NCBI GenBank assembly: GCA_018333845.1
Contig: JAGXSK010000247.1
Coordinates: 1 to 14,244 of the forward strand
From: Clostridia bacterium
GTDB lineage: Bacteria > Bacillota > DSM-16504 > Desulfitibacterales > Desulfitibacteraceae
Direction: 5' to 3'
DNA length: 14,244 nucleotides
Of the stretch, positions 8,301 through 14,107 are shown piece by piece. Numbering within the stretch: position 1 is the first letter of the stretch; each line of letters opens with the position of its first letter. The notes under the pieces were generated by a model. The model saw only the letters and a list, made by a program, of their open reading frames with translations, ran no database searches and had not been told where the DNA came from. The position numbers and the translations under genes are program-made.

Positions 8301-8884
8301 CTGGTAATATTCTTGGTCCTGAGCAGCATGGACATATGCTTGCAATAGGTTTTGATCTATACTGCCGATTATTAGAGGATGCTGTCAGGCAGTTAAAGGG
8401 TGAGAGACAGAAGGAAAAGGATAAAGAGGCTTTAGAAATTGAAGTTAACGTTTCAGCATATGTTTCCAATAAATATGTACCAGATAGCAGTCAGATAATG
8501 GATGTATATCAGGAACTGGGCAGCTGTGAAACCATTGAAGAGGTGCAAAGCATTGAGGAGAGCTTGATTGACAGATATGGGGAAATGCCTGAAGAAAGCA
8601 GGAATCTAATAATCCTTACAAGAATCAGGGTCATGGCCAAGCAATTAATGGTAACCAAAATTAAACATGTGGGAGACGAGATAGAAATATGTTTTGCACC
8701 AGCATTTAGTGTCAAAGGTGAAAAACTTCTTGAACTTGCAAGGGGTATGGATAGAAGGGTATCCTTCTCTGGTGCCAGGGGCCTGGTAATTAAATTAAGA
8801 ACCAATAAATTAAATCAAAAAGAAATTCTGGACCTTCTGGAAAATATTTTTCTCAAGCTGGCTGCTCTTGAAGGAAAGCATTAG
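5345..8884 (+). CDS. mfd: Mfd, transcription-repair coupling factor
   Basis: Mfd is a DNA translocase that pushes RNA polymerase off lesions and recruits UvrA for nucleotide excision repair. Using TTG 5345 it has 1179 residues, normal for the family. The first 350 or so form the UvrB-like module, recognisable by SGQFSARGDILDIYP. A CarD-like RNA-polymerase-interaction domain spans about 508-568 (VGDFVVHVQHGIGKYLGIE). The RecG-like motor covers about 590-955: Walker A GDVGYGKT with K665, DEEQ box at 760-763, TATPIPRTMHMAL, and motif VI QIRGRVGR near 928. The TRG-type region follows (RDLEIRGAGNILG near 980), then the carboxy regulatory domain from about 1030. Its order after pth matches B. subtilis. 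In that species Mfd also influences sporulation and carbon-regulated genes. No truncation or missing motif is seen. Confidence 0.98.
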   Translation: MGLREISRMLQTSEDFNKYKSNLRKSAVGQLVHGLTDSQQGYWIGSAAYEVKKPLVIITETLSDAKNMMYDLLNFFQNGEVDYLPPREIMLHGLYAKSYELTEERIKVLSRLVKGDIRCLILPIETLSQKMIPMDVFKNAHMEIKVGINYDHNELINKLVLLGYERVDLVQGSGQFSARGDILDIYPFYFSNPVRIEFFDDEIETMRYFDAASQRSRGTIHDLIIPPARELIADDKRRQRAIGRLSNHGEEYIQMLSAKGKRNAARKLKDLVDEWVSYLKNDLWSVDLDKLQPFFYENQASIVEYFNDEPLIIVSEPVKVFETLKRLEEERLNNLTELLDLGKAVPGLQDINFSIQEVLELIKSHNVTYLSSLPREIPNTELINIVSFTGKSVPPFHGKIKLLLDEYKAWKKRGYTVVFAVSSSERANRLKEYLWEEKIEIPLIKNIDSFDEINGKSFITLGSFAKGFEIPSIKLTVISDEEIFGRKKHGKVLRTFKEGTKVGHYGELKVGDFVVHVQHGIGKYLGIEHLKVGGVYRDYLNIQYYGQDKLYVPTDQVELIQKYVGAEGHRPKLHKLGGTDWQKVKSRVKESVQEMAKQLLELYASRETLKGHAFPPDDNLQELFEEAFPYTETPDQLKAIEDTKRDMQKPKPMDRLICGDVGYGKTEVALRAAFKAVRDSKQVAVLVPTTVLAQQHYKTFIERFADFPVVIDTLSRFRTNREQKQVVEGLEKGTIDIVIGTHRLLSTDIKFKNLGLLVIDEEQRFGVGHKEKIKQIRKNVDVLTLTATPIPRTMHMALAGVRDMSVIETPPEDRYPVQTYVIEYSDNLVRDAIRKELDRGGQVYYIHNKIEDIDKVRMHLEKMIPDASIGVAHGRMREDELEKVMLNFIEGNYQVLLCTTIVENGLDISNVNTLIVDEADKLGLSQLYQIRGRVGRTNRIAYAYFTYRKNKILNQQAEKRLATIREFTEFGSGFKIAKRDLEIRGAGNILGPEQHGHMLAIGFDLYCRLLEDAVRQLKGERQKEKDKEALEIEVNVSAYVSNKYVPDSSQIMDVYQELGSCETIEEVQSIEESLIDRYGEMPEESRNLIILTRIRVMAKQLMVTKIKHVGDEIEICFAPAFSVKGEKLLELARGMDRRVSFSGARGLVIKLRTNKLNQKEILDLLENIFLKLAALEGKH

Positions 8885-8896
8885 TACTGTTATAAT
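8868..8896 (+). promoter_or_regulatory. Sigma-A extended -10 promoter for the prsA-like gene
   Basis: TTGAAG at 8868-8873 (4/6) and a perfect TATAAT at 8891-8896 are 17 bases apart. TG at 8888-8889 supplies an extended -10. The -35 lies inside the last codons of mfd. The start codon of the next gene is 41 bases beyond the -10, leaving a short leader with a GAGAGGGTGG ribosome site. Confidence 0.75.
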
Positions 8897-8937
8897 GGCA
8901 CAAGACTGTATTTTATATTTAGAGAGGGTGGCTGAAC

Positions 8938-9942
8938 GTGAAACCTAATAAACTTAAAATGTTAGCAATATTGTTGATTATTGCAGCAGCAACTTTTATA
9001 TTTACCGCATGTGGGAAAAAAGCTGAGGTAGTAGCCATTGTTAATGGAGAGGAAATAAAATCCGCTATGCTAGAGGAGAGGCTAGTAAAATATGTTAAAA
9101 CCATGGAGGCCCAGGGGTATTCATTTGAAGGGGAAGAAGGGGAAAAACAGAGAAATGAGTTTCGCAAATACCTTCTTAGTGAAATGATTGAACATGCTTT
9201 GATTAAGCAGGCAGCAAAAGCTGAGGGCATAACCCTGGAACCAGGCATGGTGGATGATGAAATTAAGGCAATCAAGGAATCAATGGGTGAGGAAAACTTT
9301 AAAAAGGCTTTAGAGGAAAGCTTTCTTACTGAAAAGGATGTAAAAGAAATGGTGGAACAGCAACTGATTATGGAAAAACTGTTTAATCATGTAACCAGGG
9401 ATGTTACTGCTGAAGAAGGGGCTCTTAGAGAGTTCTACGAAGAAAACAAGCAGTATCTAATATCAATGAAGGTTAGTCACATCCTAATAGAGGCTAGAGA
9501 GGAAACAGCAACTGCTGAGGAAAAACAAGCAGCAAAAGAAAAGGCTCAAGGATTAATTGCCAGGCTTAATGCTGGGGAAGACTTTGCCGAGCTTGCAAGA
9601 CAGTACAGCGATGATCCTGGTACAGCTAAAGATGGAGGAAAGATGGAATATTATTTCACAGAAAATGATGTTAATCTTGACCCCAAGTTTACCAGGGGGT
9701 CTTACGAGCTTTCTGTTGGTAATTACAGCCAGGAGCCTGTAGAATCAAGCTTCGGCTACCATATAATTCTGGCAGAGGATAAAAAAGAGACCTTTGAACA
9801 GCTAAGGGAAGAAATTGAAGGATATATACTCCATGACGAAAAGAATGCAGTGTTCAATGAGTACTTTGCAAAGGTTTATGAAGAAGCTGAAATAGTCAAT
9901 TACCTGATAGAAAAGGAAATGGAAAACAATAAACAACAGTAA
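8938..9942 (+). CDS. PrsA/SurA-like lipoprotein peptidyl-prolyl isomerase (foldase)
   Basis: The 334-residue product begins with a lipoprotein signal: basic KPNKLK, a hydrophobic core (about 8-22) and a lipobox F-T-A-C with C25 as the lipidated residue. It is thus expected outside the membrane, anchored by lipid. A SurA-type amino domain (about 30-150) starts VVAIVNGEEI. A parvulin/PpiC domain spans about 178-280, with H181 in VSHILIEA, FAELARQYSDDPGTAKDGG and FGYHIILAE (H275). The usual GGDLGWF segment reads GGKMEYYF, so the isomerase site is somewhat divergent. A charged helical tail follows. Such foldases help exported proteins fold. The start is GTG 8938 after GAGAGGGTGG. It has its own promoter and terminator, so it is an independent unit between mfd and spoVT, which are adjacent in B. 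subtilis. Confidence 0.93.
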   Translation: MKPNKLKMLAILLIIAAATFIFTACGKKAEVVAIVNGEEIKSAMLEERLVKYVKTMEAQGYSFEGEEGEKQRNEFRKYLLSEMIEHALIKQAAKAEGITLEPGMVDDEIKAIKESMGEENFKKALEESFLTEKDVKEMVEQQLIMEKLFNHVTRDVTAEEGALREFYEENKQYLISMKVSHILIEAREETATAEEKQAAKEKAQGLIARLNAGEDFAELARQYSDDPGTAKDGGKMEYYFTENDVNLDPKFTRGSYELSVGNYSQEPVESSFGYHIILAEDKKETFEQLREEIEGYILHDEKNAVFNEYFAKVYEEAEIVNYLIEKEMENNKQQ

Positions 9943-9955
9943 ATAACAGTAAATA
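9936..9955 (+). repeat. Tandem duplication of a 10-base unit across the prsA-like stop
   Basis: The unit ACAGTAAATA occurs twice head to tail (9936-9945 and 9946-9955), and the first copy contains the TAA stop. It looks like a small slippage duplication of the gene end. Confidence 0.7.
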
Positions 9956-9960
9956 ACAAC

Positions 9961-10002
9961 AAACAAGACACAGGGACGTTTCCCTTGTCTTGTTTTTGTT
10001 TT
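9961..10002 (+). terminator. Long hairpin terminator after the prsA-like gene
   Basis: A 10-bp lower stem pairs 9961-9970 (AAACAAGACA) with 9986-9995 (TGTCTTGTTT). After one bulged C (9971) a 5-bp upper stem pairs 9972-9976 (AGGGA) with 9981-9985 (TCCCT) around the loop CGTT. T-rich sequence follows to 10002. The hairpin is longer and more bulged than the other terminators here. Confidence 0.88.
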
Positions 10003-10005
10003 ATT

Positions 10006-10034
10006 GCATAGATTTTTCTTTAGAGGGCAATATA
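10006..10034 (+). promoter_or_regulatory. Distal forespore-type (sigma-F/sigma-G-like) promoter candidate
   Basis: GCATA at 10006-10010 fits the -35 of forespore sigma factors (GYWTA/GHATR). Seventeen bases on, CAATATA at 10028-10034 matches six of seven positions of the sigma-G -10 CATnnTA. Read with a 15-base spacer, GGCAATATA also approaches the sigma-F -10. It lies about 200 bases before the spoVT start, just past the terminator. Confidence 0.4.
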
Positions 10035-10087
10035 AGAAAAACAAAAATTCTCTGGCAAAGGAATACATATAATATCAAAAAGGAGTG

Positions 10088-10140
10088 ATTGTCACAATTT
10101 CCATTACAATTGTTTAAACAACTTTTTTAAGTAATGGAAA
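10088..10140. repeat. Cluster of nested palindromes upstream of spoVT
   Basis: Four dyad symmetries overlap here: ATTGT-C-ACAAT (10088-10098), ACAATTGT (10106-10113), the perfect 12-base TTGTTTAAACAA (10110-10121), and a 10-bp inverted repeat of TTTCCATTAC (10098-10107) with GTAATGGAAA (10131-10140) enclosing the last two. ACAA/TTGT recurs in the inner three. They may be operator sites or a folded leader. No T-run follows on either strand, so this is not an ordinary terminator. Confidence 0.6.
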
Positions 10141-10145
10141 AAAAA

Positions 10146-10175
10146 GAATAAATGATTGTTTATTGCTATATACTA
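10146..10175 (+). promoter_or_regulatory. Proximal sigma-G-type promoter for spoVT
   Basis: GAATA at 10146-10150 is a full match to the sigma-G -35 (GHATR). After exactly 18 bases, TATACTA at 10169-10175 matches six of seven positions of CATnnTA. The -10 ends 57 bases before the spoVT ATG. In B. subtilis spoVT is a sigma-G gene, which supports the reading. Confidence 0.6.
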
Positions 10176-10232
10176 TCAATATAAAGCGCCCTACAGGCTT
10201 TAACCTTGATGAAAAGGAGGGAGAAAGAGTTA

Positions 10233-10796
10233 ATGAAAGCTACAGGAATTGTTAGGCGAATAGATGACCTTGGTCGTGTTGTAATACCCAAGGAGATACG
10301 TAGAACCTTAAGAATCCGCGAAGGGGATCCCTTGGAAATATTCGTTGATCGTGAAGGCGAAGTTATTTTGAAAAAGTATTCTCCCATAGGAGAGTTAGGA
10401 GATTTCGCTAAGGAATATGCCGATTCACTCTATGAATCAATAGGTCATATAGCTTGTATTGCTGATAGAGATCATATAATAGCTGTTTCAGGTGCTCCTA
10501 AAAAAGAGTTTCTTAACAAACCTATTGGAGCAGCAGTAGAAAAGGTAATGGATGAGAGAAAATCTGTACTCATTAATGATCCTGGAAAGCATAATCTATG
10601 TAAGGAATGTGCTATAATTGAAGATGAGGAAGACTGCAAGTTTACTTCTGAAGTGATTGCCCCTATTATTGCTGAAGGAGACCCCATTGGTGCAGTAATT
10701 TTATGCTCAAAGGAACCCGGACATAAGATGGGGGAGATGGAATTGAAGCTTGCAGAAACAGCTGCAGGATTTTTAGCAAAACAAATGGAACAGTAA
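10233..10796 (+). CDS. spoVT: SpoVT, forespore AbrB-family transcriptional regulator
   Basis: SpoVT is a DNA-binding regulator that in B. subtilis adjusts sigma-G-dependent genes late in forespore development. The amino domain (1-50) is an AbrB swapped-hairpin fold, MKATGIVRRIDDLGRVVIPK then EIRRTLRIREGDPLEIF. A GAF-like domain spans about 60-182 with IAPIIAEGDPIGAVILCSKE. ATG 10233 gives 187 residues and the canonical start. AAGGAGG at 10214-10220 is twelve bases upstream, a little far. The ATG at 10209 and TTG at 10206 precede that site and are unlikely starts. An unusual cysteine group is visible: C123-x-x-C126 and C135, with H120 next to it, plus C75 and C158. Sigma-G-like elements and a palindrome cluster lie upstream, and a terminator follows, so it is probably monocistronic. 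Confidence 0.97.
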   Translation: MKATGIVRRIDDLGRVVIPKEIRRTLRIREGDPLEIFVDREGEVILKKYSPIGELGDFAKEYADSLYESIGHIACIADRDHIIAVSGAPKKEFLNKPIGAAVEKVMDERKSVLINDPGKHNLCKECAIIEDEEDCKFTSEVIAPIIAEGDPIGAVILCSKEPGHKMGEMELKLAETAAGFLAKQMEQ

Positions 10797-10839
10797 CGCA
10801 TAAAAACTTAGAATCATAAATATATGACTAAATAGAATT

Positions 10840-10861
10840 AGTGGCTTTGGCCACTTTTTTA
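10840..10861 (+). terminator. Rho-independent terminator of spoVT
   Basis: AGTGGC (10840-10845) pairs with GCCACT (10850-10855) around the loop TTTG, followed by a T-run to 10861. It ends the spoVT transcript 44 bases past its stop and isolates it from yabM. I found no convincing promoter for yabM in the remaining 58 bases. Confidence 0.88.
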
Positions 10862-10919
10862 TTTCTATTATGCAAAGGTCCGTTATAAGATATTAAAAAG
10901 GGGAAAAGGCGGTAAGCAT

Positions 10920-12515
10920 ATGACGGGCCAAAATTTTTTAAAGGGTGCTTTTATCCTATCTCTTGCAGGGGTTACTGTAAAATTGATGGGTGCATTATAT
11001 AGAATACCCCTGGCAAGATTAATTGGCGGGGAAGGCATGGGGCTTTACCAGATGGCCTACCCGGTATACACAATGATTCTTGCTTTGTCCACAGCAGGCA
11101 TACCTGTTGCCATATCAATTCTAGTGGCAGAGAAAAATGCCAGGGAAGATTATCAAGGAGGCAAACGGGTATTTTGGGTTTCCCTTATGCTTCTTACTGT
11201 AATCGGTGCCATGTTTTCAGTTCTGCTCTATTTTAATTCATACTGGCTTGCCGGAAATGTATTGTATGATGAAAGGGCCTTTTATGCCATTATAGCCATA
11301 TCTCCTGCCATTTTTATAACTGCCATAACTTCTGCTTTCAGGGGATATTTTCAAGGAAATCAAACCATGCTTCCTACAGCTTTATCCCAGGTTTTTGAAC
11401 AATTAATCAGGGTTGCTACTGTACTGACTCTGGCTTACCTCTTGCTCCCCTATGGTATTGAGTTTGCAGCAGCTGGGGCTACCTTTGGAGCTGTAACGGG
11501 CAGTATTGGAGCAGCCCTGGTCCTGATATTGTTTTATATAATATACAGGGGGAAATATGGAGTTAAGCCATCATATAGATCCCTGGGAAAAGAACCAATA
11601 ATCTCTATTATGCTGAGAATTGGATTTATAGCAGTACCCCTTTCTCTGGGTGGCCTGGTAATGCCTGTAATGCAGTTAATAGATGCAACTATTGTTCCCT
11701 TAAGGCTGCAGGTGGCCGGATATTCTATAGCCAGGGCAACAGAGCTATTCGGACAGTTTTCCGGCATGGCTAATACATTAATTAATCTGCCGACAATAAT
11801 TACTATTTCCCTGGCTGTGAGTCTTGTACCTGCAGTATCTGAGGCCCTGGCAAACAAAAACATCCGGCAGGCCAGGGCAAGAATAGGCGTTGCCATATGG
11901 ATAACCTGTTTGCTGTGTCTACCGGCAGCTGTAGGTTTATGGTTGTTGGCAACACCCATTGCAATTCTTTTATATGACATTGCAGAGGTAGGAAGCAGCA
12001 TAGCAGTGCTGGCACCAGCTGCACTGCTCCTTGGTTTATATCAGACTTCAAGTGGTGCCCTGCAGGGTACTGGAAAGACCTATTTGCCTGTTAAAAACCT
12101 TTTAATTGGGATTATGATCAAGGCCATCTTTAATTATATACTTGTTGCCATGCCTGGATTTGGGATAAAGGGTGCAGGATATGCCACGGCAATGGGTTTT
12201 ACAGTTGCAGTTATCTTAAATTATCGAGATTTGCAAAAAAACATCGGTTTTACTGTTGCGTGGTATCAAACCCTTGTTGTACCATTGATTGGGGTAATAA
12301 TAATGAGCTTTGCAGTATTATGGTCCTATGGTCTAATATTTAATTTGGCAGGAAATAGTTTAGCAGTTTTAACGTCCATTTTAATAGGGGGAATAGTTTA
12401 TGGTCTGGTTATACTATTTTTTGGAGGAGTTAAGGCATCAGAGCTAGAAATAATACCAGGTTTTGGACTGAAGTTAACTAGAATACTTTTAAGGCTTAAA
12501 ATTGTGAGGCGATGA
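10920..12515 (+). CDS. yabM: YabM/SpoVB/MurJ-family polysaccharide precursor transporter
   Basis: A 531-residue polytopic membrane protein of the MATE/MOP superfamily, polysaccharide-biosynthesis branch (SpoVB, YtgP/MurJ, YabM), expected to have about 14 membrane helices. The start is typical of this branch: FLKGAFILSLAGVTVKLMGA, then LYRIPLARLIGGEGMGLYQM. Other signatures are AISPAIFITAITSAFRGYFQGN (about 128-149), NLPTIITISLAVSLVPAVSEA (about 291-311) and GALQGTGKTYLPVKN further on. Such proteins flip lipid-linked glycans, for example lipid II, across the membrane. The exact substrate cannot be read from sequence. Position between spoVT and the MazG gene equals B. subtilis yabM, whose function is unsettled, so the symbol rests mainly on synteny. 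ATG 10920 follows AAGGCGGT. The next gene starts six bases after its stop, suggesting translational coupling. Confidence 0.93.
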   Translation: MTGQNFLKGAFILSLAGVTVKLMGALYRIPLARLIGGEGMGLYQMAYPVYTMILALSTAGIPVAISILVAEKNAREDYQGGKRVFWVSLMLLTVIGAMFSVLLYFNSYWLAGNVLYDERAFYAIIAISPAIFITAITSAFRGYFQGNQTMLPTALSQVFEQLIRVATVLTLAYLLLPYGIEFAAAGATFGAVTGSIGAALVLILFYIIYRGKYGVKPSYRSLGKEPIISIMLRIGFIAVPLSLGGLVMPVMQLIDATIVPLRLQVAGYSIARATELFGQFSGMANTLINLPTIITISLAVSLVPAVSEALANKNIRQARARIGVAIWITCLLCLPAAVGLWLLATPIAILLYDIAEVGSSIAVLAPAALLLGLYQTSSGALQGTGKTYLPVKNLLIGIMIKAIFNYILVAMPGFGIKGAGYATAMGFTVAVILNYRDLQKNIGFTVAWYQTLVVPLIGVIIMSFAVLWSYGLIFNLAGNSLAVLTSILIGGIVYGLVILFFGGVKASELEIIPGFGLKLTRILLRLKIVRR

Positions 12516-12521
12516 GATGAA

Positions 12522-14000
12522 ATGAAAATAACTGTTTTAGGATTAGGCTCTGGCAATATTGATTCACTTCCTGTGAAAAATTTAAGAATACTTGAGAATG
12601 GAGCACCCATTTTCTTGAGAACAGGAAAGCACCCAGTTGTTGAGGATTTACTACTTATGGGAATAGAATATAAGTCCTTTGATAGTATTTATGAAAAGCA
12701 TGGTGTCTTTGAAGATGTATACACTGAGATAGTGGATATATTAATCTCAGAAGTTAAAAGGAGCAAAAATGAAATAATATACGGCGTTCCAGGTCATCCC
12801 ATGGTAGCTGAGGAAACAGTTGCACTCCTTATTAAAAACGCCGGGGATATTAAAGTGGATATAATACCGGCCCCTAGTGGTTTAGAGGCTGTCTATGGCG
12901 CACTGAAAATAGACCCGTGCGGTGGTCTAATTATCCTGGATGCCTTGAACTTTGAGGAAAGCAATATAAATCAGGAGCTTCCAATCCTTTTTACTCAAGT
13001 TTACAGCAAAATGGTGGCCTCAGAGCTAAAACTCACATTGATGGAACACTATCCAGATGAGCACCATATAAAGGTTGTGAAGGCTGCAGGCATACCATCA
13101 CAAGAGGTTATTATATCTATTCCCTTATATCAATTAGATAGAATTGACTGGATTGATCACCTGACAAGTATTTATGTACCAGCCATGGTGAAACAAGTAC
13201 CCGGCAGAAGGAAACATAATGAAACAGCTGACTGTAAATATTGCCTTGGTGACCTTGTTGAAGTTATGGACAGGCTAAGGGGCCCTGATGGATGTCCGTG
13301 GGATAAGGAACAAACCCACAGTTCCTTGAAAAAGTATTTGATTGAAGAGGCCTACGAGGTTTTAGATGCAATTGATGACAAAAACGTGAATAAATTGTGC
13401 GAAGAATTGGGAGACTTACTACTACAGATAGTATTTCATGCTCAAATAGCCTCAGAGCAGGGTTCTTTCCACATTAATGATATAATTGTGGGAATAACTG
13501 AAAAGCTCATTAGAAGACATCCCCATGTGTTTGGAGGTTTGCAGGTTGATTCTGCCGGTGAAGTAGTAACAAACTGGGAGAATATAAAGGAAAAGGAAAA
13601 AGAGAAAGACTCAGTCCTTGAAGATATACCAAGAACTCTGCCTGCTTTAATGAGAGCTGAAAAAATCCAAAAAAAAGCGGCAAGGGTTGGCTTTGATTGG
13701 CCCAGCATTGAGGGACCCTGGCTTAAAGTTAAAGAAGAACTAGGTGAGCTTGAAGAGGTTATTAAGCTTAACCAAGGTGCAAAAGTAAAGGAAGAATTGG
13801 GGGATCTGTTTTTTGCAATAATAAATGTCTGCAGATTCTTGGATGTTGATTGTGAAGAGGCGCTGCAGAGTACCAATGCAAAATTTATAAGACGATTTTC
13901 TTACATGGAAAGTCAGGTGAAGGAAAAAAAATTGAACTGGAATGATTTAAACCTTGAATATATGGATATGCTTTGGGAAGAAGCAAAAAAAGTTGATTAA
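12522..14000 (+). CDS. mazG: YabN-type fusion: tetrapyrrole methylase-like domain plus MazG NTP pyrophosphohydrolase
   Basis: The 492-residue protein joins two enzymes. Residues 1 to about 220 form an SAM-dependent methylase-like domain (TVLGLGSGNID at 4-14, YGVPGHPMVAEE at 87-98, PAPSGLEAVYGA at 116-127). From about 245 a tandem MazG region hydrolyses NTPs to NMPs and pyrophosphate. Its first half has LRGPDGCPWDKEQTH (262-276), EE-xx-E at 285-289 and EELGD at 304-308; the second has EE-xx-E at 405-409 and EELGD at 424-428. Both metal-binding helix pairs look intact. MazG proteins remove aberrant or excess nucleotides; the methylase substrate is unknown. The same fusion is B. subtilis YabN, at the same map position. 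The ATG lies six bases past yabM, with GAGG twelve bases upstream, so expression probably depends on coupling. Confidence 0.96.
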   Translation: MKITVLGLGSGNIDSLPVKNLRILENGAPIFLRTGKHPVVEDLLLMGIEYKSFDSIYEKHGVFEDVYTEIVDILISEVKRSKNEIIYGVPGHPMVAEETVALLIKNAGDIKVDIIPAPSGLEAVYGALKIDPCGGLIILDALNFEESNINQELPILFTQVYSKMVASELKLTLMEHYPDEHHIKVVKAAGIPSQEVIISIPLYQLDRIDWIDHLTSIYVPAMVKQVPGRRKHNETADCKYCLGDLVEVMDRLRGPDGCPWDKEQTHSSLKKYLIEEAYEVLDAIDDKNVNKLCEELGDLLLQIVFHAQIASEQGSFHINDIIVGITEKLIRRHPHVFGGLQVDSAGEVVTNWENIKEKEKEKDSVLEDIPRTLPALMRAEKIQKKAARVGFDWPSIEGPWLKVKEELGELEEVIKLNQGAKVKEELGDLFFAIINVCRFLDVDCEEALQSTNAKFIRRFSYMESQVKEKKLNWNDLNLEYMDMLWEEAKKVD

Positions 14001-14002
14001 AT

Positions 14003-14008
14003 TTGACA
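14003..14008 (+). promoter_or_regulatory. Perfect -35-like hexamer upstream of the HU gene
   Basis: TTGACA occurs three bases after the mazG stop in the 107-base gap before the HU gene, but no good -10 lies 16-18 bases downstream (the best-spaced sequence is ATTTTA). AT-rich TATACA/TATATA runs at 14078-14089 lack a matching -35. I see no hairpin terminator for mazG here, so HU may also be reached by read-through. Confidence 0.25.
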
Positions 14009-14107
14009 TTTTTTCAGGAAAATTAATTTTAAAAGCAGGATATCTTTGGTATTTCTCGAAATAGCTTAAAAGACTCTTATACATATATAAACTAGGAGGG
14101 ATTTAGT

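Noticed and set aside
8919..9275. 118-codon minus-strand frame opposite the prsA-like gene
   Set aside because: It covers the signal peptide and SurA-like region of a convincing plus-strand gene, and its composition is that of a complement frame.
9802..10068. 88-codon minus-strand frame spanning the prsA-like 3' end and terminator
   Set aside because: It reads through a strong hairpin, is rich in Phe/Leu/Tyr from AT-rich DNA, and lacks a ribosome site.
11534..12001. 155-codon open frame on the minus strand inside yabM
   Set aside because: It lies antisense within a clear membrane transporter gene, has no ribosome site, and its translation shows no recognisable domain.
13442..13876. 144-codon open frame on the minus strand inside mazG
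   Set aside because: A Ser-rich translation opposite the Glu/Lys-rich MazG helices, typical of a shadow frame; no start signals.
14019..14030. Palindrome AAAATTAATTTT after mazG
   Set aside because: Pure A/T, expected by chance in this composition, and no T-run placement that would make a terminator.
14037..14062. AGGATAT-N14-GAAAT, resembling a sigma-H promoter before the HU gene
   Set aside because: The -10 core deviates from GAAT, and HU genes are not known as sigma-H targets; kept only as a note.
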